Shown here in pieces: positions 1-8,210 of a stretch of DNA of 64,000 bases. Below the pieces are notes generated by a model, which was given only the letters and a program-made list of their open reading frames with translations, was not told where the DNA came from and made no database searches. The translations under genes were made by a program, and so were the position numbers. This DNA comes from VRUE01 sp963699225 (GTDB taxonomy: Bacteria; Actinomycetota; Thermoleophilia; Solirubrobacterales; 70-9), in NCBI GenBank assembly GCA_963699225.1, contig OY969423.1, forward strand, positions 2,774,738 through 2,838,737, read 5' to 3'. Position 1 is the first letter of the stretch; each line of letters begins with the position of its first letter.

Positions 1-1
1 C

Positions 2-304
2 GAAGACATGCAGATGGGGGAGAGCGAGACCTACACGATGATCAATCTCGACGGCAACCCCGTCGGCGGCATCCTCGACATGGTTGAGCGCGGGGTGCCG
101 GAGGAGATCCCCGCCCACTGGCTGGCCTACTTCGCGGTCGAGGACGCCGACGCGACCGTGGCCCAGGCCAGCGAGCTCGGCGGCGGCTTGATGATGGGGC
201 CGATCGACCTCCCGGTCGGTCGCTTCGCGATCCTCACCGATCCGCACGGCGCCGTCTTCGCGGTAATCGCCCTCAGCGAGAACGCGCCGCCGGCGAGCGC
301 CTAG
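2..304 (+). CDS. VOC (glyoxalase/dioxygenase-like) protein, C-terminal part
   Basis: The reading frame is open from the first base, so the gene begins before the window and only about the last 100 residues are visible. The visible part looks like the second half of a vicinal-oxygen-chelate fold: a PAHWLAYFAVEDADATVAQ strand/helix unit followed by GPIDLPVGRFAILTDPHGAVFAVI, the usual end of the second VOC module in which the Glu/His metal ligands are often degenerate. The substrate cannot be told. The stop overlaps the stop of sufU on the other strand by two bases, so the two genes converge with no terminator space. Family assignment is from recognised sequence pattern; function is unknown. Confidence 0.75.
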   Translation, partial: EDMQMGESETYTMINLDGNPVGGILDMVERGVPEEIPAHWLAYFAVEDADATVAQASELGGGLMMGPIDLPVGRFAILTDPHGAVFAVIALSENAPPASA

Positions 305-738
305 ATCGAGCCGAGGTCGGCGGCTGCTTCCGTAGGGCTGCCGACCTCGCCCTCGTCCTCCCATTCAGCCGGCTCGCCGAGGCTGGCGCTCTTCACGACC
401 TTCAGCCCCAGCATCGCGCACTTCATCCGCGTCGCCGAGATATCGATGCCAAGCAGGTCGAGGACGTACTCCTTGGGCAGCCGCAGCAGCTCCTCACGCG
501 TTTTGCCGGTGAGCTCGTCGGTCAGCAGCGAGGTCGCCGCGGTCGAGATCGCGCAGCCTTTGCCCTCGAAGGCGATCTCGGCGACCTTGCCGTCCTCGTC
601 GAGCTTGATCGTCACGTGCTGCTCGTCGCCACAGAAGGGGTTGGTGTCCTCGAACTCGAGGTCGGGCTGATCCACGTGCCCGAAGTTGTGCGGCCGCTTG
701 TAGTGCTCGAGGATCTGGTCGCGGTAGAGCTCGTCCAT
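301..738 (-). CDS. sufU: SufU/NifU-like Fe-S cluster assembly protein
   Basis: 145-residue SufU. In the family it works with the cysteine desulfurase SufS, accepting persulfide sulfur in SUF-type Fe-S assembly in the cytoplasm. The protein opens with MDELYRDQILEHYKRPHNFG, the standard NifU_N start. It keeps the three conserved cysteines in their usual contexts: NPFCGD near residue 37, GKGCAIS near 62, and RMKCAMLGLK near 120. The SufU-type insertion before the last cysteine is present (GKTREELLRLPKEYVLDLLG). A longer frame upstream adds 15 residues that do not resemble the family, so ATG at 738 is chosen. sufS and sufC lie further upstream on the same strand, but an oppositely directed gene (831-1580) sits between, so sufU needs read-through or a promoter in 739-830. 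Confidence 0.93.
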   Translation of the reverse strand: MDELYRDQILEHYKRPHNFGHVDQPDLEFEDTNPFCGDEQHVTIKLDEDGKVAEIAFEGKGCAISTAATSLLTDELTGKTREELLRLPKEYVLDLLGIDISATRMKCAMLGLKVVKSASLGEPAEWEDEGEVGSPTEAAADLGSI

Positions 739-830
739 GTCCGTCGAGGCTAGCGGAGCGGTGCAACGCGCTGTTCGTCTCATGGCCGGAAAAGGCGTTG
801 CGGGGGTGCATCGTTGCTACCGTTTTCGCG

Positions 831-1580
831 ATGCGGGGGCTGATGCGCAAGCTGACATACCCGGTGCGGCGCTGGCCACGGCTCTCCAAGGTCGCGCTTG
901 GCGGCGGGACGTTGATCGTGCTCGCGATTGCCGGCGCCAACGCCTACATCCTGCTGAGCACCGATGGCGAAGCGACGGCCAACGTCGCCGACGTGCCTCA
1001 CGCGCAGGTGGCGATCGTGCCCGGGGCGCTGGTCCAGCCCAACGGCAAGATGAGCGCGATGCTGGCCGACCGCGTGCGCCAGGCCGACGCCCTCTGGAAG
1101 GCCGGGAAGGTCGATCGCATCCTCGTCTCCGGCGATCACCACACCTGGGCCTACGACGAGCCCGACACGATGCGCAAGGCCTTGGTCGCCGACGGCGTGC
1201 CGGGCCGGGTGATCTTCGAGGACCACGCCGGCTTCGACACCTGGGCGACGATGGTCCGGGCACGCGGCATCTTCGGTGTCACCAAGGCGGTCGTCGTCAC
1301 CCAGGGCTTCCACATGCCGCGGGCGCTCTACCTCGCCGACGCCGCCGGCATCGATGCGACCGGCCTCACCGCCGACCTGCACCAGTGGGGCTACCAGGGA
1401 CGCAAGAGCGAGGTCCGCGAGGTTCTCTCCCGCGTCAAGGCGATCGCCGACACCACCCTGGACACGCCGGCAATGGGCGGTAAGAAGATTCCGATCAGCG
1501 GCGATGACGGTCGGGTTAGCTGGGGACCGCCGCCCCCACCAGGCGTGCCGCCGGCTGGCTCACCCGGGCGCCACTACTAA
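831..1580 (+). CDS. SanA/YdcF-like (DUF218) membrane-anchored protein
   Basis: About 250 residues with one N-terminal membrane anchor (VALGGGTLIVLAIAGANAYI) followed by a DUF218 domain. The DUF218 signatures are an early VAIVPGALV strand, ILVSGDHHTWAYDEPDTM, FDTWATMVRA and VVVTQGFHMPRALYLA. SanA/YdcF proteins are linked in other bacteria to envelope permeability and vancomycin resistance at high temperature, but their reaction is unsettled. The C-terminus is a Pro/Gly-rich tail. Three starts are possible (TTG 798, ATG 831, ATG 843); ATG 831 is taken, and 843 has the better purine stretch in front. The gene lies inverted inside the suf gene group: divergent from sufU and convergent with sufS, with only seven bases between the stops. 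Confidence 0.8.
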   Translation: MRGLMRKLTYPVRRWPRLSKVALGGGTLIVLAIAGANAYILLSTDGEATANVADVPHAQVAIVPGALVQPNGKMSAMLADRVRQADALWKAGKVDRILVSGDHHTWAYDEPDTMRKALVADGVPGRVIFEDHAGFDTWATMVRARGIFGVTKAVVVTQGFHMPRALYLADAAGIDATGLTADLHQWGYQGRKSEVREVLSRVKAIADTTLDTPAMGGKKIPISGDDGRVSWGPPPPPGVPPAGSPGRHY

Positions 1581-1587
1581 GCGCGTC

Positions 1588-2853
1588 TCAGCTGTCGAGC
1601 CCGAAGACCTTGCGGGCGTCGTGGAGGCCCTCGACCAGGCGGTCGATCTCCTCCGGCGTGGTGTAGACGCCGAAGCTGGCGCGGGCGGTGGCGGGAATGC
1701 CGAGGCGGTCCATCAGCGGCTGGGCGCAGTGGTGGCCAGCACGAACGGCGACGCCGTGGCGGTCGAGGATCTCGGAGACGTCGTGGGCGTGGACGCCCTC
1801 CAGCTCGAAGGAGACGGGGCCGAGGCGCTCGGGGCCGGCAGGCGGGCCGAAGATACGCAGACCGGGCACCTCGCTCAGCGCCTCCAGTGCGTAGCCGGCG
1901 ATCTCCTGCTCGTGCTCACGGATCGCCTCCATCCCCACTGAGTCCATCCAGCGCAGCGCCGAGGCCATGCCGATCGCCTGAGCGATCGCCGGCGTACCGG
2001 CCTCGAAGCGTGCGGGTGGGTCGGCGTAAGTCGTGCCCTCCTTGGTCACCTTGCGGATCATCGAGCCGCCGCCGAGGAAGGGCGGCATTGCCCGCAGCAG
2101 GTCGAGCCTGGCCCAGAGCGCCCCGATCCCGGTCGGTGCGTAGAGCTTGTGGCCGGTTACCGCGTAGAAGTCGACGCCGAGCTCGGCCACGTCGACCGCC
2201 ATCTTCGGCGCCGCCTGGGCGCCATCGGCAAGCACCAGCGCGCCGGCCTCGTGGGCAAGCCGCGAGATCTCCGCCAGCGGGTTCTCGGTTCCGAGCACGT
2301 TGGAGACGTGGGTGACGGCGACGAGCTTGGGCCCGCGCTCGAGCAGAGCCGCGTAGGCGTCCATGTCGAGCAGGCCCGTCTCGCCGTCGACCGGCACCCA
2401 GTCGATCTCCGCCCCGACCCACTCGGCCAGCTGCTGCCAGGGGACGATGTTGGAGTGGTGCTCCATCTCGGTGAGGACGATGCGGTCGCCCTTGCCGATG
2501 TTGGCGCCGCCCCAGGTGCGGGCGACCAGGTTGATCGCCTCGGTCGCATTGCGGACGAAGATCACCTCGCGCCGGTCGGCGGCGCCGAGGTGGTCGGCGA
2601 CCGTCGCCCGTGCCCCCTCATAGGCCGCGGTCGCCTCGGCCGAGAGCGTGTGTGAGCCGCGGTGGACGTTGGAGTGGCTGGTTCGCTCGTAGCGATCGAC
2701 CGCCTGGATCGAGGCCAGCACCCGCTGGGCGCTGGCGCCGCTGTCGAGGTAGGCGACCGGCTTGCCGTGCACCTCGCGCTCGAGCGCGGGAAAGGCGGCG
2801 CGGACCTTCTCGATCGGGAACGGCGAGGAGCTCTTTGTCGTCGTCGGCTCCAT
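1588..2853 (-). CDS. sufS: Cysteine desulfurase SufS
   Basis: 421-residue group II cysteine desulfurase, a PLP enzyme that removes sulfur from cysteine and passes the persulfide to SufU. Visible features are the N-terminal YLDSGASAQR segment, the LTEMEHHSNIVPWQ cofactor region, ADGAQAAPKMAVDV, the PLP lysine in TGHKLYAPTG near residue 230, and the catalytic cysteine in RAGHHCAQP near residue 370. That cysteine sits in the short-loop context typical of SufS rather than IscS. Length is normal. The ATG lies eight bases after the sufC stop, so the two are almost certainly co-transcribed and read downstream of the Rrf2 regulator gene. Confidence 0.95.
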   Translation of the reverse strand: MEPTTTKSSSPFPIEKVRAAFPALEREVHGKPVAYLDSGASAQRVLASIQAVDRYERTSHSNVHRGSHTLSAEATAAYEGARATVADHLGAADRREVIFVRNATEAINLVARTWGGANIGKGDRIVLTEMEHHSNIVPWQQLAEWVGAEIDWVPVDGETGLLDMDAYAALLERGPKLVAVTHVSNVLGTENPLAEISRLAHEAGALVLADGAQAAPKMAVDVAELGVDFYAVTGHKLYAPTGIGALWARLDLLRAMPPFLGGGSMIRKVTKEGTTYADPPARFEAGTPAIAQAIGMASALRWMDSVGMEAIREHEQEIAGYALEALSEVPGLRIFGPPAGPERLGPVSFELEGVHAHDVSEILDRHGVAVRAGHHCAQPLMDRLGIPATARASFGVYTTPEEIDRLVEGLHDARKVFGLDS

Positions 2854-2861
2854 GCTCCCGA

Positions 2862-3632
2862 TCAGGCGCTGGCGCCCGCCTCGACCTCCTCGCGAATCCA
2901 GCCGTAGCCCTTCTCCTCCAGCACGCCGACCAGCTCCGGGCCGCCTTCCTTGACGATCCGGCCCTCAAACATGACGTGGACGAAGTCGGGTTTCACCATG
3001 TGCAGGATGCGCTGGTAGTGGGTGATGATCAGCACGCCCATGTCAGGACCGGCGAACTGGTTGACGCCCTCGGCGACCGTGCGCAGGGCGTCGATGTCGA
3101 GCCCCGAGTCGGTCTCGTCGAGGACCGCGATCTCCGGCCGCAGCAGGGCCAGCTGCAGCAGCTCCATCCGCTTCTTCTCACCGCCGGAGAAGCCGTCGTT
3201 GAGGTAGCGGCTGGAGAAGTCTTTGGGGATGTTGGCCAGCGCCATCGCCTCCTGGGCGACCTTGGCGAAGTCTTTGATCTTGATCTGCTCCTCGCCGCGC
3301 GCTTCGCGGTGGGCGTTGATCACCATCCGCAGGTACTTGCTGACCGAGACGCCCGGGATCGAGACCGGGTACTGGAAGGCCATGAAGAGGCCGGCGCGCG
3401 AGCGCTCGTCGGGGGCAGCCTCGGTGATGTCCTCGCCCTTGAAGCTGATCGTGCCCTCGGTGACCTCGAGCGCGGGGTGCCCCATGACCACGTTGGCCAG
3501 GGTCGACTTGCCGGAGCCGTTCGGGCCCATCAGCGCGTGGACCTTGCCCTTCTCCACGTCGAGATCGAGTCCGCGGAGGATCTCCTTGTCCTCGACGCTC
3601 ACGTGCAGGTTGCGTATCTCCAGCTCAGCCAA
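2862..3632 (-). CDS. sufC: SufC ABC-type ATPase of Fe-S assembly
   Basis: 256-residue SufC. In known SUF systems it is the ATPase that pairs with SufB and SufD in the Fe-S scaffold complex. Motifs seen are Walker A GPNGSGKST near residue 35, the Q-loop region FQYPVSIPGVS, signature FSGGEKKRMELLQ, Walker B AVLDETDSGLD, and switch histidine in LIITHYQRIL. Two starts compete: GTG at 3638 abuts the AGGAG, leaving no spacing, while TTG at 3632 lies five bases after it and gives the standard N-terminus (start)-AELEIRNLHV. TTG is therefore chosen. Unusually, no sufB or sufD lies on either side. Confidence 0.94.
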   Translation of the reverse strand: MAELEIRNLHVSVEDKEILRGLDLDVEKGKVHALMGPNGSGKSTLANVVMGHPALEVTEGTISFKGEDITEAAPDERSRAGLFMAFQYPVSIPGVSVSKYLRMVINAHREARGEEQIKIKDFAKVAQEAMALANIPKDFSSRYLNDGFSGGEKKRMELLQLALLRPEIAVLDETDSGLDIDALRTVAEGVNQFAGPDMGVLIITHYQRILHMVKPDFVHVMFEGRIVKEGGPELVGVLEEKGYGWIREEVEAGASA

Positions 3633-3667
3633 TTTCACTCCTGTTTCTGTGTTTGGAAGGTCTTGCT

Positions 3668-4144
3668 TCAGGCGGCCGTGCTGACCGTGACGCGAGGCTC
3701 GGCGCCGTCGGCTTGGCCGCCGAAGGCGACCAGCTCGGCCAGGGTGGTGCCCGAGAGGGCTTTGGTCACGCCGCCCTGCACGCGCATCCACAGCAGCTTG
3801 GTCGAACAGGCGTGGTCGCCGTCGTCCTCGTGCGAGCAGAGCACTTTGCCGTCGGGCGTGTCATGGAAGCACTCCATCGGCGCGATCTGCCCTTCGAGCG
3901 CCTCGACCACCGCGTCCATGGTGATCTCCTCCGCCGGTTTGGCCAGGCGGTAACCGCCGTGCGCACCGCGGGTGGAGGTGACCAGGCCGGCCTTGCGCAG
4001 CTTCGCGACCAGGTGCTCGAGATAGGAGAGCGGCAGCCGCTCCGCCTCGGCGACTGAGCTCAGCGAGATCGGCGCCGAGCTGGGCTGACGGCCCAGCTCA
4101 ACCATCAGGCGCACCCCGTACTCAGCTTTGGTCGAGAACAGCAC
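3668..4144 (-). CDS. Rrf2-family Fe-S-sensing transcription regulator
   Basis: 158-residue Rrf2/IscR-like regulator. The winged helix covers roughly residues 1-80 (MLFSTKAEYGVRLMVELG, LSYLEHLVAKLRKAGLV, RGAHGGYRLA). Three cysteines follow in the IscR spacing style (ECFHD, VLCSHE, HACSTKLLW; residues about 92-112), which in this family bind a 2Fe-2S cluster. It is the first gene of the suf group, 35 bases before sufC, so it probably senses Fe-S status and controls the group. The start is GTG. A TAGGAT hexamer lies only a few bases upstream on this strand, compatible with a leaderless or very short leader mRNA. The target site is not known from sequence alone. Confidence 0.88.
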   Translation of the reverse strand: MLFSTKAEYGVRLMVELGRQPSSAPISLSSVAEAERLPLSYLEHLVAKLRKAGLVTSTRGAHGGYRLAKPAEEITMDAVVEALEGQIAPMECFHDTPDGKVLCSHEDDGDHACSTKLLWMRVQGGVTKALSGTTLAELVAFGGQADGAEPRVTVSTAA

Positions 4145-4170
4145 GGACTAAATCCTACTGAAGCGGTCGG

Positions 4171-5616
4171 TTATGCGGCTTCCGTCGTCGCCTCTTTGCC
4201 CAGCTCCATATGCGCCCGGCTGTCGCTGCCGCGGATCAGGACCAGGGTCAGCACGAAGCCGAGCGCCGCGATCACCGCTCCGCCGAGGAAGGCCGCTTGG
4301 AAGCCTTCGGTGAGGGCGCTGAGGTGATCCGAGCCGGTGGAGGTCGCGTCGCTGGTGGCGGAGATCGCCACGGCGGAGAGCACTGCGAGGCCGAGCGCGC
4401 CGCCGACCTGTTGCGAGGTGTTGATCAGGCCGCTGGCGAGGCCGGCCTCGTTCTCGTCGACTCCGGAGACGGCGGCGATCGTCGTCGTCACGAAGGCGAA
4501 ACCGAGTCCGGCCGCGGCGAACAGCGACGGGCCGAGGATGTCGGCGAGGAAGCTGCCACCGACCGAGACCCGGCTGAACCAGGCGAGGCCGATGACGATG
4601 AAGAGCAGCCCCACGGCAAGCACCGGCTTGTAGCCGAGCTTGGTCACCAGCTGGGAGGCGATTCCGGCCGAGGCCATGATCACCAGGGCCAGCGGCAGGT
4701 AAGAGAGCCCGGCGTGGATCGCGCTGTAGCCGAGCACCTGCTGCATATATAGGGAGATGAAGAAGAACATCGAGAAGAGCGAGGCGCCGACCAGCAGGCC
4801 GACCACGTTGGCCCCAGTCAGGGTGCGGATGCGGAAGATCGAGAAGGGGACCAGCGGTTTACTCGCCCGCAGCTCGATCGCGATGAAGGCCGCCATCAGC
4901 AGCAAGGAGAGCACGATCAGGCCGATCGTCCGTGTCGAGCCCCAGCCGACGCTGTTGGCGTCGACCAGCGCGTAGACCAGGATCGAGAGGGCGGCGGTGA
5001 CGGTGACCGCGCCGGCGACGTCGAAGACCCGCTTCTCCCCCTCCATGCGGGTTTCGGCGAGCAGTCGCGGCGAGAGCACGAAGGCGATCAGGCTGACCGG
5101 CACGTTGACCCAGAGCACCCACTCCCAGCCGAGGCCGTCGGTGAGGATGCCGCCGAGCAGGACGCCGGCAGCGCCGCCCGAGCCCGCCACCGCGCCCCAG
5201 ACCCCGAGCGCCTTGTTGCGCTCCGATCCGTCGCTGAAGGTGGTGGTGACGATCGAGAGCGCGGCGGGGGAGATGATCGCGGCGCCGAGTCCCTGGGCGG
5301 CGCGGGCGACGATCAGCTGCCCCTCCGTGGCGGAGAAGCCGGCGGCAAGCGAGGCGACCGCGACCAGCAGCAGGCCGGCCATGAAGACCTTGCGCCGGCC
5401 AACGAGGTCGGCGGTGCGGCCACCGAGCAGCAGGAAGCCGCCGAAGGTGAGCACGTAAGCGTTGACCACCCAGGGCAGGTTCTCCTGGGAGAAGTCGAGC
5501 GCTTTGCCGATCGTCGGCAACGCCACGTTGACGATCGAGGCGTCGAGGACGACGACGAACTGCGCCGAGCAGAGCAGGATCAGCGCCAGCCAGCGCTTTT
5601 CCTTGTAGTCGTTCAC
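4171..5616 (-). CDS. DHA2-type (14-helix) MFS drug/efflux transporter
   Basis: 481-residue inner-membrane transporter of the EmrB/QacA class of the major facilitator superfamily. It shows the family's motif D1 (FVVVLDASIVNVALPTIG) in helix 1, motif A (GGRTADLVGRRKVFMAG) between helices 2 and 3, motif C-like small residues (AGSGGAAGVLLGGILTD) in helix 5, and about 14 hydrophobic segments. Such proteins export hydrophobic drugs or metabolites by proton exchange; the substrate cannot be inferred. The GTG start overlaps the TGA stop of the response regulator gene (GTGA), so expression is probably coupled to the two-component system next door. Confidence 0.88.
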   Translation of the reverse strand: MNDYKEKRWLALILLCSAQFVVVLDASIVNVALPTIGKALDFSQENLPWVVNAYVLTFGGFLLLGGRTADLVGRRKVFMAGLLLVAVASLAAGFSATEGQLIVARAAQGLGAAIISPAALSIVTTTFSDGSERNKALGVWGAVAGSGGAAGVLLGGILTDGLGWEWVLWVNVPVSLIAFVLSPRLLAETRMEGEKRVFDVAGAVTVTAALSILVYALVDANSVGWGSTRTIGLIVLSLLLMAAFIAIELRASKPLVPFSIFRIRTLTGANVVGLLVGASLFSMFFFISLYMQQVLGYSAIHAGLSYLPLALVIMASAGIASQLVTKLGYKPVLAVGLLFIVIGLAWFSRVSVGGSFLADILGPSLFAAAGLGFAFVTTTIAAVSGVDENEAGLASGLINTSQQVGGALGLAVLSAVAISATSDATSTGSDHLSALTEGFQAAFLGGAVIAALGFVLTLVLIRGSDSRAHMELGKEATTEAA

Positions 5617-6245
5617 GGCTCGATCAGCCCGCGGCGAATCGCGTAGCGGACCAGCTCGACCCGGTCGCGCATGCCGAGCTTGCGCATCGCGTTGGCACGG
5701 TGGTTCTCGACCGTCTTCTCGGAGAGGTGGAGGACCTCGGCGATCTGCTTTGTCGTGTGCGCCTCGGCGACCAGCTTGACCACTTCCTCCTCACGCGGGG
5801 TCAGATCCTCTTCACCGCTTGATCCCCGCTCCAGTACGTCCTTAATCAGGGTCCGCTGGGCCTCCGGAGTGAGGAACGGCTCACCGCGCTCGACCGCCCG
5901 GATCGCCGCCAGCAGGTCGGTATCGGCCTGGGCCTTGAGCACGTAGCCCGAGGCGCCCGCCTTGAGCGCCTCGAAGAGATAGCGCTCGTCGTCGTGCATA
6001 GAGAGGATCAGCACCGAGACCTCGGGCGCCTGTCGCTTGATCTCCCGCGTCGCCTGCAGCCCGGTCAGCTTCGGCATCTTCACGTCGAGAATCGCCAGGT
6101 CCGGCCGCTCGCGTACCGCTAGATCCCGCGCTTCAGCCCCGTCAGCGGCCTCGGCGACCACCTCGAGGTCGGCCTGTCTCTCGAGCAGCAGCCGGATCCC
6201 CGAGCGCACGATCCCGTGGTCGTCAGCGATCAGCACGCGCAACAT
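5613..6245 (-). CDS. NarL/LuxR-type response regulator
   Basis: 210-residue response regulator. The receiver domain (residues 1-120) has the acidic pocket in LIADDHGIVRSG, the phosphorylated Asp in LAILDVKMPK, the Thr/Ser position in VLILSMHDD, and the lysine in GYVLKAQ. A GerE-type helix-turn-helix follows (residues about 145-205: LTPREEEVVKLVAEAHTTKQ, LSEKTVENHRANAM). A longer frame exists upstream, but homology starts at ATG 6245. Its partner is probably the HisKA_3 kinase at 7213-8124 on the same strand; an inverted DUF559 gene separates them. The gene overlaps the transporter start downstream. Confidence 0.93.
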   Translation of the reverse strand: MLRVLIADDHGIVRSGIRLLLERQADLEVVAEAADGAEARDLAVRERPDLAILDVKMPKLTGLQATREIKRQAPEVSVLILSMHDDERYLFEALKAGASGYVLKAQADTDLLAAIRAVERGEPFLTPEAQRTLIKDVLERGSSGEEDLTPREEEVVKLVAEAHTTKQIAEVLHLSEKTVENHRANAMRKLGMRDRVELVRYAIRRGLIEP

Positions 6246-6329
6246 GGGCTCAGTCTGCCAATCGCTGCACCTAGGAGGAGAGCGGGCGTCGAGGGAGAGT
6301 CTCGAGGCTTGGCGACTTACCTCCCCCTC

Positions 6330-7235
6330 ATGGGAGGGAAAGTCGCCAAGCCCGACCTGCGGATCGCGGAAACGGCCAGAAAACAGCACGGGGTGGTGTC
6401 GATCGAACAGCTGCGCCGATTCGGTCTCAGCGAAAAAGCGATCGCTCGCCGCGTGGACGGAGGATTGCTGCACCGCGTGCATCGCGGGGTTTTCGCGGCC
6501 GGGCACCTCGCGCTCGCGCCTGAGGGCCGCTGGCTTGCAGCTGTTCATGCTCTTGGCGGAGGGCCGGGTGGCGGTGGATCGGTCCTGGAGCACTGGGGAG
6601 CGGCCGTCAGTCATCGAAGCGCGCTATCGCTGTGGGGCCTGCTTCCTGTCAATCAGGCTCCCTGTGATGTCATCGTCGCCGGCAACGGAGGCAAGGCGCG
6701 GCGCTCCGGGATCCGCGTTCACCGCTCGCTCACTCTCGTGCCGGGAGACGTGACGCTTCATCGCGGAATCCCCGTCACGACTCCGGCGCGAACGATTGCG
6801 GACCTGCGCGAAGCGATCTCCACTCATCGCCGCGGCGCTATCGCTGGCCACGAACTGCGCAAGGCGATCCGCCAGGCAAACGTCCTCGGTCTGCCGATCG
6901 ACCAGAGGGATGCCAAGGTTCGGACCCGCAGCGATCTGGAGGGAGACTTCCTGCGGCTATGTCGTCATCACCGACTGCCACCACCTGAGGTCAACGTTCG
7001 CATCGGGCCCTACCTCGTTGACTTCTTCTGGCGGGAACGGCGGTTTGTGGTTGAAACAGACAGCTACCTCTACCATCGCGGCGAAGTGGCATTTCAGGAC
7101 GATCACGCTCGTGACCTGGAGTTGATGCGCCGCGGCTTCGAGGTGCTGCGACTCTCTGAACTACAGCTAGGCGCAGAGCCGGATCGGGTGGCGGAGGTTC
7201 TGGCCACGAAGCTCACCGCGACAGAGACGGGATGA
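6330..7235 (+). CDS. AbiEi-like wHTH plus DUF559 (Vsr-like nuclease fold) protein
   Basis: 301 residues. The first 70 resemble the AbiEi antitoxin N-terminal winged helix (HGVVSIEQLRRFGLSEKAIA, then RRVDGGLLHRVHRGVFAAG). The middle part (about 85-190) carries AVSHRSALSLWGLLP and PVTTPARTIADL, typical of this group. The C-terminus (about 215-300) is a DUF559/Vsr-like module: VDFFWRERRFVVETDSYLYH and F.DDHARDLELMRRGFEVLR, i.e. the D, E and D/H positions of a very-short-patch-repair-type endonuclease. A paralogue lies at 35957-36793. It sits inverted between the kinase and regulator genes, overlapping the kinase stop by 23 bases. No ribosome-binding site is evident. Cellular role unknown; DNA cleavage is inference. 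Confidence 0.75.
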   Translation: MGGKVAKPDLRIAETARKQHGVVSIEQLRRFGLSEKAIARRVDGGLLHRVHRGVFAAGHLALAPEGRWLAAVHALGGGPGGGGSVLEHWGAAVSHRSALSLWGLLPVNQAPCDVIVAGNGGKARRSGIRVHRSLTLVPGDVTLHRGIPVTTPARTIADLREAISTHRRGAIAGHELRKAIRQANVLGLPIDQRDAKVRTRSDLEGDFLRLCRHHRLPPPEVNVRIGPYLVDFFWRERRFVVETDSYLYHRGEVAFQDDHARDLELMRRGFEVLRLSELQLGAEPDRVAEVLATKLTATETG

Positions 7236-8124
7236 CAAGACGGACGGTGGTGCCGTGCTCAGGGCGGGACTCGATCGTCAGCTTGGCACCGATCAGGAGG
7301 GCGCGCTCGCGCATGCCGGCGATGCCGAGGCCGCCCTCAGACTCGTCGAAGGCGAAGCCGCGGCCGTCGTCACTGACGTTGAGCTCGACGCCGTCGTCTT
7401 CGTTGCGGCGCAGCCGTACCGTGACGTTCTTCGCCTCGCTGTGGCGGGTCGCATTCGAGAGCGCCTCCTGGGCGACGCGGTAGACGACCAGCTGGGTGTC
7501 GTCATCGAGCGTGGAGAAGTCACCCTCGGCCGCGAACTTGGCCTCGATCTCGCCGCGTGCCAGCTGCTCGACCTGTCCCGCGATGGCGGCGGTGAGGCCG
7601 AGGTCGTCGAGTGCGGTGGGGCGGAGCTGGCGAGCCAGCGAGAGCAGCTCCTGCATCGCCTGGTTGGCCAGTGCCTTGGTCTCGGCCAGTTCGGCCTCCA
7701 TCTCCGGCGGGGCCGCTTCGCGCGCCGCCTCGAGTCGCAGCAGCAGGCCGGTCAGCGACTGGTTGACCTCGTCGTGGAGGTCGCGGGCGACGCGGGCGCG
7801 CTCCTCCTCCTGCGCCTGCAAGGCGGCAGAGCCCGCTCGCCGGCGCTCGGCTTCCAGGCGCCGCATCATCCGCAGGAAGGCGAGCTCGATCCGCTCCACC
7901 TCCTCGGTCTCGCCGATGCCGTCGATCGAGCGCGGCAGCAGGGGGCCGGGGCGGCTGAGGTCGACCTTCTCCATCTCCTCGATCAGCCGCTCCAGCGGGG
8001 CGCGGCGGCGGCGCATGATCAGCAGGCCGGTGGCGAGCCCGGCCACCGCAGCCAGCAGGACGACGATCACCGCGAGCGTCACCTGGGAGCCACCGATCGC
8101 ATCGGCCAAGCCTAGGTGGTCCAC
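7213..8124 (-). CDS. HisKA_3-type (NarX-like) sensor histidine kinase
   Basis: About 300 residues. One N-terminal membrane helix (VTLAVIVVLLAAVAGLATGLL) is followed by a HAMP/linker-like stretch and a coiled coil with QEEERARVARDLHDEVNQSL. The His in DLHDE is the phosphorylation site of the HPK7 class. A HATPase domain follows, with an N-box region VVYRVAQEALSNATRHS, G1 VSDDGRGF and G2 GGLGIAGMRERA. There is almost no extracellular domain, so it would sense membrane or cytoplasmic signals. The start is uncertain: GTG 8124 gives a short leader to the helix, while ATG 8175 is also open. Its likely partner is the response regulator at 5613-6245. Confidence 0.88.
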   Translation of the reverse strand: MDHLGLADAIGGSQVTLAVIVVLLAAVAGLATGLLIMRRRRAPLERLIEEMEKVDLSRPGPLLPRSIDGIGETEEVERIELAFLRMMRRLEAERRRAGSAALQAQEEERARVARDLHDEVNQSLTGLLLRLEAAREAAPPEMEAELAETKALANQAMQELLSLARQLRPTALDDLGLTAAIAGQVEQLARGEIEAKFAAEGDFSTLDDDTQLVVYRVAQEALSNATRHSEAKNVTVRLRRNEDDGVELNVSDDGRGFAFDESEGGLGIAGMRERALLIGAKLTIESRPEHGTTVRLVIPSLSR

Positions 8125-8210
8125 CGCCGCCAATAGGGGATGGCACCTATGGCCGTCCCGGCACGGCGCGCTCATACTGGAGCGACCCACTAACTAGGAG
8201 CACAACCCGC

